Shown here piece by piece: positions 34,284 through 44,115 of a stretch of 64,000 nucleotides of DNA. Position 1 is the first letter of the stretch, and the number at the start of each line of letters is the position of its first letter. The translations under genes and the position numbers were made by a program. The notes under the pieces were generated by a model, which worked only from the letters and a program-made list of their open reading frames with translations, searched no databases and was not told where the DNA came from. The DNA is from G963663735 sp963663735 (lineage in GTDB: Bacteria; Acidobacteriota; UBA6911; RPQK01; JAPXNP01), in contig CAXXHN010000001.1 in assembly GCA_963663735.2 (NCBI GenBank), positions 1 through 64,000 on the forward strand, given 5' to 3'.

Positions 34284-35630
34284 CTACTTTTTCATCAGTT
34301 CCAGCACCGCGGCTGACATCAGGCGAATCCCGGTACGTAGAGTCGGTTCCGGATCAGGGGCCAGCATAGGGGAATGCAGAGGCGGTGGGATCTGTCCTGC
34401 CTTGGACATTTCTGCAGCCCTGTCACTATTGAGGGATCCGAGCCAGAACAGGAATGACGGGACCTGGTTATCTTCCAGCCTGTACCTGGAAAAATCCTCC
34501 CCTGGCATTACCGGGTCCAGGACAAACACCTTGTCAGTACCAATTTCACGTCGAAAAATGTCACCAATCCGCCCTGACAGCCCCGGATCATTGTAAACCG
34601 CTGGTGTATAAACCTGATTCTCCGGCATTGAAACAATCGGAAGAAGCTCTTCCGGCAGCCCATAGGACATGGCTGCATAACGGCAGATGGTCCTGATCGC
34701 GTCAAGTACCTGGTCGCGTACTTCTGATTTATAAGTCCTGACTGTCAGCTGGAGATTAACGTGGTCCGGAATAATATTATGTTTGGAACCTCCATGGATC
34801 GATCCAACCGTAACAACAACCGGGTCCAGGGGAGAAACAATCCGGCTGGAAATGGTCTGCAGTTCCAAAATTATCTGTGATGCCAGAACAATGGGATCCT
34901 TGGTTTTTTGAGGGAGAGCACCATGACCGCCGATACCTCGAACCAGAATATCAACTGAATCCACGTTCGCCATCGCGTATTCCGGAGAGAATCCAACGCT
35001 TCCGGCAGGAAGGGAATCATGCACGTGAAGGGCCAGGGCATAATCCGGCTTGGGGAACCTCTGGTAAAGGCCTCCCTTCAGCATGGCTAAAGCACCACTG
35101 CCCATCTCTTCGGCAGGCTGACCGATCATCATCAGGGTTCCGCTCCAAAGGTCGCGGTTTTCAGCCAGGGTTCGGCCGACAGCCATAAAATTCGTCATGT
35201 GGATATCATGGCCGCAGGCATGCATGACACCGGTCTCAGACCCGCTGTCATCGGTAAAAATGACCTTACTTGCATAGGGGAGACCCGTTTTTTCAGTGAC
35301 AGGCAATGCATCCATGTCAGTCCTGATCAAGACCACGGGGCCTTCTCCGTTTTTAAGGATTGCTACAACTCCATATGCAGACAGTCCATTGACACTGTAT
35401 TCCCCAAACCTTTCCGTCACTTCAAAGCCCGCATCTCTCATTTGCTGAGCCAGGAAAGAGGAGGAATCCTTTTCATGATAGGAAAGCTCAGGATTGGCAT
35501 GAAGGTGCCTATATATTTCAAGCCAGTTTTCCATATGCCTGTTTATAGTATTCATTATCGTCACATTATCCTCCGCTGACACCGGAATCATGAATAACAC
35601 TATTAGAATAACCATTATTTTATATTTCAT
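34284..35630 (-). CDS. Secreted M20-family amidohydrolase
   Basis: A 448-residue zinc amidohydrolase of the M20D/hippuricase-like group. A signal peptide (KYKIMVILIVLFMIPVSAED) precedes the catalytic domain with the dinuclear-metal segment HACGHDIHMTNFMAVGR, QPAEEMGSGALAM, and a dimerisation domain with GGHGALPQ. These enzymes cleave N-acyl amino acids or similar amides. The ATG at 35630 is chosen because AAGAGGTGAC lies directly upstream; the longer frame from 35654 would bury it. Periplasmic location is inferred from the leader. Confidence 0.92.
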   Translation of the reverse strand: MKYKIMVILIVLFMIPVSAEDNVTIMNTINRHMENWLEIYRHLHANPELSYHEKDSSSFLAQQMRDAGFEVTERFGEYSVNGLSAYGVVAILKNGEGPVVLIRTDMDALPVTEKTGLPYASKVIFTDDSGSETGVMHACGHDIHMTNFMAVGRTLAENRDLWSGTLMMIGQPAEEMGSGALAMLKGGLYQRFPKPDYALALHVHDSLPAGSVGFSPEYAMANVDSVDILVRGIGGHGALPQKTKDPIVLASQIILELQTISSRIVSPLDPVVVTVGSIHGGSKHNIIPDHVNLQLTVRTYKSEVRDQVLDAIRTICRYAAMSYGLPEELLPIVSMPENQVYTPAVYNDPGLSGRIGDIFRREIGTDKVFVLDPVMPGEDFSRYRLEDNQVPSFLFWLGSLNSDRAAEMSKAGQIPPPLHSPMLAPDPEPTLRTGIRLMSAAVLELMKK

Positions 35631-35726
35631 GTCACCTCTTTTAGAAAAAACCAAAGTTATGTCCCGGCCTTCCCCCTTCAGAAAAAAAGTGCAGGGCTAG
35701 CTTCAGTCGAATGGTCTGGCTCCGGT

Positions 35727-36845
35727 TCAGACCATAAATTCAGCAACTGGAACCGGGCAGCTGCCTTTTGCCGCAGATGTTTCAGCCGCCCAGATTACAG
35801 CTTCAACGTGTCTCACCAGGGGTGAGTCCAGTCCTAAGAGCGGGTCTTTTTCTCCATTCAATACATGCCTGATAAAGGCCCTGACTGTTTTTCCACATTG
35901 ATGCTCCCATACATTTCCGCTGTCGAGATGATGCCTGGCAAAATCAGGATCCGGGGAATAAACTCTGCCCCTGGGCACTGATGACCAGCAGACCCTGCTT
36001 GCCATGGGATTGAATGGATTGTAATCAAACTGCCCGGCAGTCCCGATCACAGTGTGCCTGGCGTCATATTTTTCAGCAAAATCAATATTACCCTGCACGA
36101 CAGCTGTAACATTATTTTCAAAAACAATAATAATGTCCATCTGGGTATCATAATCAAATGCCCGGATACGAGGAGGACTGCTTTTACATATTACCCTTTC
36201 AGGAACCATTCCCACCTGGAACACTGCAGTTGAAACAGCATGGCAAATTCCCATGGGGACAGCGCCGCCGCTGAGGGAACGTGACAATTTCCATACCTGT
36301 TCAGCGGACTGGGAAACCTGTATGGGATGGCGGTAAGTGAAATGGAGGGAAGCAAGTTCACCAAAGGCGCCTTGCTCAATAAGTGAACGGAGGTTTTCCT
36401 GCTCGTCATAATGGACAAGGATGTAGTCCAGTTTTGTTGTAAGGCCGCAGTTTTTTACAGCCTCACCAAGTCTCCGGGAGTCCTCCTGGGTGGTGGCAAA
36501 AGGTTTTTCCAGGAACAGGTGTTTCCCTGCTTCCAGAGCCCTGACCGCGAATTCGGCGTGCAGGTGGTTGGGTACGGCTATGATGACCGCGTCAATCTCC
36601 CCATCCCGCAACAAATCTTCATAGGAAGTAAAACAGACCGCGCTGCCCAGGCCGAGTTCCTCGCGGCGGCGATCCATAACCTTGCGGTTCAGGTCACAAA
36701 GCGCGCTGACCTGCGAAACCTTGCTCTTCTGTCCCTGGCCGGTCTCCTGGTCAAATCCCCTTTTGTCATATTCAACTCCGGCAGCCAGGGCTCCCGCCAT
36801 CCAGCCTGAAGCCCCTACAATTCCAACCTTAACTTTTTCTGTCAT
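35727..36845 (-). CDS. Gfo/Idh/MocA family oxidoreductase
   Basis: A 372-residue cytoplasmic oxidoreductase. The Rossmann start is KVGIVGASGWMAGALA and the catalytic Lys lies in LFLEKPFATTQEDS. There is no signal peptide. It is separated by about 96 bp from the M20 amidohydrolase gene on the same strand and faces the second sulfatase gene across a 273-bp gap. Sugar substrate unknown; one of five superfamily members in this region. Confidence 0.9.
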   Translation of the reverse strand: MTEKVKVGIVGASGWMAGALAAGVEYDKRGFDQETGQGQKSKVSQVSALCDLNRKVMDRRREELGLGSAVCFTSYEDLLRDGEIDAVIIAVPNHLHAEFAVRALEAGKHLFLEKPFATTQEDSRRLGEAVKNCGLTTKLDYILVHYDEQENLRSLIEQGAFGELASLHFTYRHPIQVSQSAEQVWKLSRSLSGGAVPMGICHAVSTAVFQVGMVPERVICKSSPPRIRAFDYDTQMDIIIVFENNVTAVVQGNIDFAEKYDARHTVIGTAGQFDYNPFNPMASRVCWSSVPRGRVYSPDPDFARHHLDSGNVWEHQCGKTVRAFIRHVLNGEKDPLLGLDSPLVRHVEAVIWAAETSAAKGSCPVPVAEFMV

Positions 36846-37118
36846 TTATTCACCCGGACAATCACTAAATTCAATTATTACTTATGATATCTGTTGGTTT
36901 TACTTTATTCAGATATTATTCTACCTTCTAACACCATCCTTACCAAACCAAAATTATCAACCTTCTCGCCTCTTCGCGGCTGTATCAGCAAAAACCTGAT
37001 TCAGAGGAGAGCCCTAAATCATGCGGCACAAGGATGACTGGCAAAGTATTTTCACCGTAAGCAAAATCGCCTCAACATCCAGCATTGTCCGGATGATTTA
37101 GTTACAATTGAAAGAATT

Positions 37119-38612
37119 ATGAACGATATGACTTTTCGGGAATTCAAAAAAGCGGTTACACTGTTCTGTTTCCTGATACTCCTCCCTGCCTGCTCTGAAC
37201 CGGTGGAACAGGCGGAAAAACAACTCGATCCTGAACAACCCAATATCCTGCTGATAATGTCGGATGACCAGGGTTACGCTGATATCGGGGCTGCTGGACT
37301 GGCCTCTGATGTCCACACTCCCAATATTGACAGAATCGCGAAATCCGGAATCCGTTTCACCCAGGGATACTCAACCTCACCTATATGCAACGCTTCCAGG
37401 GCAGGCCTGATAACCGGAGTTTACCAGCAACGATTCGGCACCTACTGGTATGGTGGAAAAGGGATCCAGGATGAACAATTCCCCACAATAGCCGAAGTGC
37501 TGAAAGGTGCCGGGTACGCCACCGGTTACGTAGGAAAATTTCACTATGGCGACCCTTTGCTGCAGGGACCTGAAAATCGGAATTTCCCGTTAAACCATGG
37601 GTTCGATTTCTTGTTCGGGAATGGCACTCCCCGCAACCATTACCTCGTTCATAACAGTAAGGCTGAAGAGGACTTCCAGAAAGTGAAACAGAGGTTCCAT
37701 AAAACAGGCCAAAGCCTGCAGCAGGGTCCGATGTGGGCAAATGATAAACAGATGGATGTGGATGGTTTCAGCACAGAAATCTATGCGGCACAGGCCAGTC
37801 AGTTCATCATGAGTCATTTAAAAGAACCTTTTTTCCTGACCCTTTCCTTTAATGCTGTTCATAATTTCACTCATCAGCTGCCGCGTGAATACATGGAGGA
37901 AAACGGCCTGAAGGGATACCACGACTGGGATCCGGCAAAGGAGGATTATTATGAATGGTATCAGCGGGGAAGATTTCCCAATAATCCGGAGGGGAGAGCC
38001 CACTACCTGGGGCAACTGTATTACCTGGACAGGGAAATCGGGAAGGTTCTGGACCTGCTGGAGCAGCAGGATCTCCATAAAAACACGATTATTGTCTATA
38101 TCAGCGACAATGGCGGCTCTACACCCATATATGCCAACAATGCTCCGTTGAGAGGCAGTAAATACACACTTTATGAGGGAGGCATAAGAGTTCCTTTCCT
38201 TATATCATGGCCCGGGCACATTCAGGAAAACCTTACAAATGACAGGGTAATAAGCGCTCTGGATATTTTTCCCACCCTTTGCAGTATGGCCGGGGCAGAG
38301 ATACCGTCAAACCTGGATGGGCTCGACCTGTCAGATATGCTCTCAGGTGATGTCCCAGGGCTTGAGCACTCTATCCTGGTCTGGGACACCGGGCATGAGA
38401 CAGCGGTCAGGCGGGGAGACTGGAAACTGAAAACAGCAACGGACAACAGCATTGCCAGACACGAGATGGTGGAGGTTGAGCTGGGCGAATTCCTGTATAA
38501 CCTGGCGGATGACCCTGGAGAAAAAGTCAACCTGGCCGGGAAATATCCTGAAATCCTGAATCAGCTGAAGCAGGCATATCAGGAATGGAAGCAACGGATA
38601 GAAAGCAAATAA
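37119..38612 (+). CDS. Sulfatase lipoprotein (S1 family)
   Basis: A 497-residue type I sulfatase with a lipoprotein leader (LLPACS, Cys25), so it is membrane-anchored. Metal-binding ILLIMSDDQGYADIG (Asp49, Asp50) and the formylglycine motif C90-N-A-S-R94 followed by AGLITG are intact. YISDNGGSTPIYANNAPLRG is a typical second metal segment. It probably removes sulfate from an extracellular glycan before import. TACAAT (37103-37108) ends 10 nt before the ATG and no Shine-Dalgarno is present. Confidence 0.92.
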   Translation: MNDMTFREFKKAVTLFCFLILLPACSEPVEQAEKQLDPEQPNILLIMSDDQGYADIGAAGLASDVHTPNIDRIAKSGIRFTQGYSTSPICNASRAGLITGVYQQRFGTYWYGGKGIQDEQFPTIAEVLKGAGYATGYVGKFHYGDPLLQGPENRNFPLNHGFDFLFGNGTPRNHYLVHNSKAEEDFQKVKQRFHKTGQSLQQGPMWANDKQMDVDGFSTEIYAAQASQFIMSHLKEPFFLTLSFNAVHNFTHQLPREYMEENGLKGYHDWDPAKEDYYEWYQRGRFPNNPEGRAHYLGQLYYLDREIGKVLDLLEQQDLHKNTIIVYISDNGGSTPIYANNAPLRGSKYTLYEGGIRVPFLISWPGHIQENLTNDRVISALDIFPTLCSMAGAEIPSNLDGLDLSDMLSGDVPGLEHSILVWDTGHETAVRRGDWKLKTATDNSIARHEMVEVELGEFLYNLADDPGEKVNLAGKYPEILNQLKQAYQEWKQRIESK

Positions 38613-38875
38613 CCGGGCAATGGAAATGCCGTCCCGGCAAGGTTCATTAAAGCCAGTTGCGCACAGCCAACGGGAAATAAACGCGGACTTGTGTTCTCAG
38701 CTTATCAGACTTCCTGTGATACTATTAAAAGGTAATTCCATCTAACAGCATTAACACTCTGTATAAAGTGCCTGTTAATGTATAATTAACGAAAAATTAT
38801 CCGAGTTTAGTTGTTTATAAAAAGGGAAATACGCCCCGATGGCGGAACCCTTTTGTTTCCGGTTGAAGTTACCCG

Positions 38876-39589
38876 ATGAATAAAAATAGAAAATTAATAT
38901 ATATTTTTCTGTTTCAGTTCTGCTTTTTTCTTACCCTGATTCTTTGTATGTCAGAAGGTGTTGATTCGCCATTTAGGGACTGGTCAAAAGAGTACTCCCT
39001 GCATATCCTGAACGAATCCCCCTGGTCACAGCACAAAACATATATTCGCCAGTTAAGGGGAATGGGTAGCGGTATCCAGGGCGAAAAAGAGATTTACAAC
39101 ACTTACTTTGTCCGCTTCCTTTCTGCCCAGCCAATCCGGAAGGCTTTCGCGCGGGTCAAAGAACTCCACATAGATTATGACAAGCTGAGTGAAAGTGAAA
39201 AAGTGGATTTTGACAAAGAAAACCAGAAATCCGTGAACCTCGAACTTAAGGACTGGATTGTTGTTTCAGTGGCATTCAGGTCAAATGTGCCCAGGGAAGA
39301 ATCAGCAGTCGACCAGTTCCTGATGAGCCAGACAACAGAAACCGTAAAAAACCGAGTTTACCTGTCGACCAAGAAATTTCCCAGACTGGAAATCGCTGAA
39401 TACATCCAGCCATCAGAAAAAATTGTAGGTGCCAAATTCATTTTCCCCAGGACCAAGGATGGGCAGGAAATCGTAACCGCTGAAGATGACAAAATCATCT
39501 TCGAATTCAACGCGCCTGGATCTGATCCTCTTCTCCGCGCAACCTTTGATGTGACAAAAATGATCCAGGGAGGGGAACTTGTAATATGA
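38876..39589 (+). CDS. Exported protein of unknown function coupled to a TonB receptor gene
   Basis: A 237-residue protein I do not recognise. It has a hydrophobic N-terminus (IYIFLFQFCFFLTLIL) that looks like a signal peptide, then SPFRDWSKEYSLHILNESPWSQ, a charged middle with YDKLSESEKVDFDKENQ, and a mostly beta C-terminal part (KIVGAKFIFPRT, DKIIFEFNAPG). The stop overlaps the TonB receptor ATG by 4 bp, so it is made with it; it could be a periplasmic or surface partner of the receptor. A TATAAT at 38781-38786 may be its promoter, leaving an ~85-nt leader. Confidence 0.7.
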   Translation: MNKNRKLIYIFLFQFCFFLTLILCMSEGVDSPFRDWSKEYSLHILNESPWSQHKTYIRQLRGMGSGIQGEKEIYNTYFVRFLSAQPIRKAFARVKELHIDYDKLSESEKVDFDKENQKSVNLELKDWIVVSVAFRSNVPREESAVDQFLMSQTTETVKNRVYLSTKKFPRLEIAEYIQPSEKIVGAKFIFPRTKDGQEIVTAEDDKIIFEFNAPGSDPLLRATFDVTKMIQGGELVI

Positions 39590-42444
39590 TCCTCCTGAGA
39601 AAATCAGTCTATTTTGGGCTGATTCTCCTTTTCACTTCTGTTATGTTTCTACAGGCCGGAACTGTAACTGGAGTGGTTCGCAATTCAGCGGGGATGTTAC
39701 TGGCCAACCAGAAGATAATTTTTTCCGGTGGAGAAACTCTTGGTGACAAAATTATTCTTTCCGACCTGGAAGGTCGCTTCAAAATAGAACTCAGTGCCGG
39801 AACATACAGGGTTTACCATCTTCTGGGGGAAGAGCGTGTTTACCTGGAAGAACTCACAATTTCAGACTCCGATGAAATCAAGCTGGATCCGATTGTTGAT
39901 GAATACACCGATAAAACCCTGGATGCGATAAGGGAATTCAGGGTTGGTTACAGCACACTCAACAGCGATGCCTATCAAAACCTGGCTGAAATGATCAACC
40001 CATTTCCCGACAAGGGAAAGGGTTGGCTTTATGGATCATTATACGAATTCCACCGAAATGATAACTTTGACGCCAGGAATTTCTTTGATCCGGTGGGAGA
40101 GCCGCTGCCGGAATACAAGAGGAACCAGTTCGGGGTTACTGTGGGGGTTATACTTAGCCCGAACCTGACCTTACAGGGAGATTTTGACGGACTCCGGATC
40201 ATACAGGGGTCTACCGAGGTCTCGCACGTGCCGACCAATCTGATGAGGACCGGGGATTTCAGTGAACTGGAAATTGACATCATTGATCCTTTCACGGGGA
40301 ATCCTTTTCCTGGAAACAAGTTGCCCCTGGACCGCATTCATCCTGTTGCGCTCAAGGTACTGGAGGTAATCCCGCTTCCGAATCTTGCCGATTTCGATCG
40401 CAATTTTGTCAATAATGACCCTTATATCAACTATCAGGATAACTGGTCCACCCGTATGGACTATACAGCTGAAGACAACTCCAAACTGATTGTGAACTAC
40501 AGCTTTACCGACAGGGATCGCAACCAGGTAAGTGCCCTGCCGGCATTCACTTCCCAAAGGACTGAACGTTACCAGGATTTCTCGGTGTCATATAATAAAA
40601 CCCTTTCGGAAAGGCTGGTTTCATACACCCGCCTTGCCTTTAACCGGAGTCTCTCCTACGGCCTCTCTCCAAATTCAGGAAATTCCGGACTCCTCTCTTC
40701 ACTGGGCATCAGTGGACTGGTCCTTGATGACCCCCTTGAGGAAGGTTATCCCGACTTCGAGCTTTCCGGTTACTCAGATCCTGGAGACGGCAACAATCCC
40801 AGCACTGCTGTCCGGAACCGGCTGGAACTGGACCTGTCTTTTACTTATGCCATCAATAACCATTCAATTCAGATGGGCGCGGAAATAGGCGGAAACCAGC
40901 TCAATAATTACCGGTCAGGCAGCAGGCACCGGGGAAGGTTCGATTTTTCAGGGGAGTATACAGGTGACGCGTTTGCCGATTATCTCCTTGGATTTCCTAA
41001 TGCCGCCTCATTAGGAATAGGTACTGACCGTGCCGATTTAAGGCGCAAATACTGGGAGGTTTTCATCCGTGAATCCTGGAAAATCCACCCGAAATTTGAT
41101 CTTTCCGTGGGTTTGACCTACAGTTTCCAGGAGCCTTATCATTCGATTGCTGACAACGTATCGTCCTTCTTTCCCATGCTTTTTCAACCTCCCATCGATG
41201 GAGAAATAATTACATATGGAACTGTCCGCTCCAGGATTCTGGGATTTTCCGGAGTCCAGGACGGATCGCTCATCTTTCCGGATAAAAATAACTGGGCGCC
41301 CAGTATCTCTTTCGCCTACAGCCCTCTGGGAAGCAACCAGATGGTCATAAGGAGTTCCTATTCCCTGTTTTATAGTCCTCCGGATGAAAGAGATTACTCA
41401 AGAAGGCTTACCAGGAATTATCCTTTCTTCTACTATAAAACCTCGGAAAGCCTACAGGACCAGCCTACTATTGACCTCTCCAATCCATTTAACGGGACAA
41501 CTCCGCCTGAAATCTCTATCCAGGGAATTGCGCCTCATTTTACCCACCCATACTTCCATTTCTGGAGGATCGGAGCCCAGAATGAAATCGCGCCAAACTG
41601 GAACATAGAAGCTTCCTATACAGGTCGCAGAGGGGTTCATACCAGCAGGACCATCCCGGCCAATGTTCCGGAGCCCGGTGAAGGTGATATCCAGGCCAGA
41701 AGACCTAATCCCCAATATGGCAAATTTTCAATTTTTGACGATGGCGGCAGTTATTCAGCCAATGAATTCCGATTATCGCTCAACAAAAGGTTCTCCAAAG
41801 GTTTTTCAATAAATTCGGGTTGGATCTGGAGTAAAACCATGACCAACTATCACTATGGAGAACCCAATAATCCCTGGGATCTTGCTGCCGAAAACGGCCC
41901 TGTTTCATGGGGACCTGGAAAACGCTTCTACCTAAGATATATCATAGATATTCCAGCCCATTTTATTTTCCCATGGAGAACCAATGCCAGTTTTTACAAG
42001 TGGATACTGGACGGCTGGAGACTTTCCGGCATAACTGATATCAACGAAGGCCGGCCATTTACGGTCACAGTGGATTCCGATCCGAACAACGATGGCGTTT
42101 ACGGAGACCGTCCCGACCGGATAGGCTCAGGTGTACTATCATCCCCCACCGTGGATCAATGGTTCAACACTGCTGACTTTGTTGCGGCAAAGCCCTACAC
42201 GTTTGGTAACTCAGGGCGTGGAATACTGAAGGGACCTGGACACCAGAGCTGGGACATCAGTGTTATTAAGCAGACAAGGCTCAACCAGGGAGATATGGTT
42301 GAATTGAGGATCGCCCTGTTCAATGCTTTTAATAACGTCAACCTGGACAATCCCAATTCCAACTTCAGCAATGACTCCTTCGGCACCATATTCGGTGCCG
42401 ACAGGGCCAGGGAAATAGAAGTGGCACTGAAGTACTCGTTCTGA
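39586..42444 (+). CDS. Oar-type TonB-dependent outer-membrane receptor
   Basis: A 952-residue outer-membrane protein with a signal peptide (to about residue 24) and an N-terminal carboxypeptidase-regulatory-like domain (TGVVRNSAGMLLANQKIIFSGG, about 25-95). A plug region with RNDNFDARNFFDPVGEPLP and YKRNQFGVTVG is typical of acidobacterial Oar proteins, followed by a beta-barrel rich in aromatic strands, ending in Phe (EVALKYSF). Probably imports oligosaccharides, given the nearby sulfatases and GH88. No SusD-like partner is adjacent; the coupled 237-residue protein takes that place. Confidence 0.9.
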   Translation: MILLRKSVYFGLILLFTSVMFLQAGTVTGVVRNSAGMLLANQKIIFSGGETLGDKIILSDLEGRFKIELSAGTYRVYHLLGEERVYLEELTISDSDEIKLDPIVDEYTDKTLDAIREFRVGYSTLNSDAYQNLAEMINPFPDKGKGWLYGSLYEFHRNDNFDARNFFDPVGEPLPEYKRNQFGVTVGVILSPNLTLQGDFDGLRIIQGSTEVSHVPTNLMRTGDFSELEIDIIDPFTGNPFPGNKLPLDRIHPVALKVLEVIPLPNLADFDRNFVNNDPYINYQDNWSTRMDYTAEDNSKLIVNYSFTDRDRNQVSALPAFTSQRTERYQDFSVSYNKTLSERLVSYTRLAFNRSLSYGLSPNSGNSGLLSSLGISGLVLDDPLEEGYPDFELSGYSDPGDGNNPSTAVRNRLELDLSFTYAINNHSIQMGAEIGGNQLNNYRSGSRHRGRFDFSGEYTGDAFADYLLGFPNAASLGIGTDRADLRRKYWEVFIRESWKIHPKFDLSVGLTYSFQEPYHSIADNVSSFFPMLFQPPIDGEIITYGTVRSRILGFSGVQDGSLIFPDKNNWAPSISFAYSPLGSNQMVIRSSYSLFYSPPDERDYSRRLTRNYPFFYYKTSESLQDQPTIDLSNPFNGTTPPEISIQGIAPHFTHPYFHFWRIGAQNEIAPNWNIEASYTGRRGVHTSRTIPANVPEPGEGDIQARRPNPQYGKFSIFDDGGSYSANEFRLSLNKRFSKGFSINSGWIWSKTMTNYHYGEPNNPWDLAAENGPVSWGPGKRFYLRYIIDIPAHFIFPWRTNASFYKWILDGWRLSGITDINEGRPFTVTVDSDPNNDGVYGDRPDRIGSGVLSSPTVDQWFNTADFVAAKPYTFGNSGRGILKGPGHQSWDISVIKQTRLNQGDMVELRIALFNAFNNVNLDNPNSNFSNDSFGTIFGADRAREIEVALKYSF

Positions 42445-42514
42445 ATAGTCGCGGGTAGCAGGTTGCGGGTGACAAGTGACAGGTTGCAGGGGTGCAATCA
42501 CATTCCCGGGATCA

Positions 42515-42565
42515 GTCGTTATCGTTGTCAGCAAAGCGGTTATCGTTGTCGTAATCTATTCATAA
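42515..42565. repeat. Dispersed intergenic repeat, copy B
   Basis: The stretch starting GTCGTTATCGTTGTCAGC aligns with copy A at 7230-7276. It lies in the 196-bp gap between the converging receptor and phosphofructokinase genes. GACAACGACAACGACAA nearby (42617-42633) is the opposite-strand form of the same unit. The start of the gap also has CAGGTTGC repeated at 42460 and 42480. Confidence 0.4.
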
Positions 42566-42640
42566 CCGGAAATACCAGGGTAGAATCCATCTCTCCCGGC
42601 ACCAAGGTTAAGAATTAGACAACGACAACGACAATGGGAA

Positions 42641-43804
42641 TTAGTAAAGAAACATGGGCTTACCCAGGACACTGGTTACCTTGGGTTTGTATTCCTCCAG
42701 ATCGTAGAAGGTATCTACATCCACTCTTTTCACTCCCTGTGAAACAATATCCAGGTCCTCGTGGGTGTAACGTCCGTCGCGGGAAGCGACCAGGCGGCCG
42801 GTTTCTTCTTTCTGGATCAGTTCGATAGCCAGGCTTCCGAAGTTGGCAGAAACCATGCGGTCCAGGAGATCAGGGGTTCCGCTGCGCATCAGGTATCCCA
42901 ATCTCTGGTAAATTACCTTGCGGCCTGTCCTGCGGCGGATCTCATCCGCGGTTGCGTCACCAATACCTCCAAGCTTACGCCTGCCAAATTCATCAGCCGG
43001 TCCGCTCTGCATAACTTCATCACCAATCATCCTGGCCCCTTCCGACATGGCAACGAGGGCATAGTTACTGGGACTCCTGTCCTGGTCTTCCATCAGAAAC
43101 CTGGATAACAGGTCAGGGTCAAAAGGCACTTCACTGATAATCGCCCTGTCAACGCCGGCCAGGTAGGCCGCAATCAGGGATGTCTCGCCCGAATTCCTGC
43201 CAAAAAGCTCCACCACTCCTATCTGTTCATGTGATCCCACAGTAGTCCTGAGCTGAGTTATGTAGTCGACACTGCGGCTGACAGCGGTTGAAAAACCAAT
43301 GCAATAGTCTGTCCCGTGCACATCGTTATCCATGGTCTTTGGAATCGCTACAACCTTGACTCCTTCAGAATGCATGCGGTGGGCATAACGAAGAGTATCA
43401 TCACCCCCAATGATAACCAGGCTATCCAGCTTCAATGCTTCCAGCACGCTTAGAATATGCTTGCTGCAGTCATACCAGGCCCGATCTTCCTGGTATTCCG
43501 GTTTTGTTCTCAGGAACATCGGCAAATGCTCTTTTTTCACACGGGCGGGATTGGTCCTGGAAGTATGAAGGAAAGTCCCTCCACTCCTGGCCACAGTCCT
43601 TACCAGCTCAGCGGAAAGCTCCATCGTATTTTTTTTGACTGATTCATCATCGCCGAGGTCGCAGTTCAGCAAACCCGCCCAGCCCCTTCGAATGCCGACT
43701 ACCGAGTCACCGTCCTCCAGTGCGCCTTCAACCACAGCTTTTATGCAAGGGTTTAATCCGGGAACATCTCCCCCTCCAGTGAGAATTCCAATTCTTTTTG
43801 CCAT
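42641..43804 (-). CDS. 6-phosphofructokinase, predicted PPi-dependent
   Basis: A 387-residue PfkA-superfamily enzyme interconverting fructose-6-phosphate and fructose-1,6-bisphosphate. Starts MAKRIGILTGGGDVPGLN; the longer frame to 43870 is rejected because this is the family N-terminus and AGAGAGAAAG lies upstream. Two specificity positions read Asp136 (GGDDTL) and Lys156 (IPKTMDND). In E. coli Pfk these are Gly104 and Gly124 and go with ATP use; Asp and Lys go with pyrophosphate. GRNSGETSL is the substrate motif. Reversible PPi-linked glycolysis is therefore likely. Confidence 0.9.
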   Translation of the reverse strand: MAKRIGILTGGGDVPGLNPCIKAVVEGALEDGDSVVGIRRGWAGLLNCDLGDDESVKKNTMELSAELVRTVARSGGTFLHTSRTNPARVKKEHLPMFLRTKPEYQEDRAWYDCSKHILSVLEALKLDSLVIIGGDDTLRYAHRMHSEGVKVVAIPKTMDNDVHGTDYCIGFSTAVSRSVDYITQLRTTVGSHEQIGVVELFGRNSGETSLIAAYLAGVDRAIISEVPFDPDLLSRFLMEDQDRSPSNYALVAMSEGARMIGDEVMQSGPADEFGRRKLGGIGDATADEIRRRTGRKVIYQRLGYLMRSGTPDLLDRMVSANFGSLAIELIQKEETGRLVASRDGRYTHEDLDIVSQGVKRVDVDTFYDLEEYKPKVTSVLGKPMFLY

Positions 43805-44115
43805 ATTACTTTCTCTCTTATCTGCGCCTTCACGCCTCTTTACAAAGGTATGCTCAAGTGGGCAAACCATTCATGTCAGCAGGTTTAATGCCTGTATGGA
43901 ATATAATCCTGGCCAGATCACAGCTGGTTTTCCCCAAATTTATCAACGTTGTCAGGTTAAAAAAACAGTCCACTACTCCATTACATTCTGTTTTTTTCCT
44001 ATTTTGCCTTCTGCTAGTATATAACCTTATTAAAACCAAGACAAAAATCTTATCAGGGAGTAATATATCAAATAGGCAATAAACCAAAAATATAAGTTAT
44101 AGCGGAGGTTATTCA
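43805..44115. other. Divergent intergenic region (311 bp)
   Basis: This AT-rich region separates the phosphofructokinase (minus) and Tat oxidoreductase (plus) genes and must carry both promoters. TATATAAC at 44019-44026 is a possible -10 box for the plus-strand gene. AGCGGAGG, about 8 nt before the ATG at 44116, is its ribosome-binding site. No other element recognised. Confidence 0.4.

Noticed and set aside
7230..42565. CRISPR array
   Set aside because: The two repeat copies are 35 kb apart and have no regular spacer pattern.
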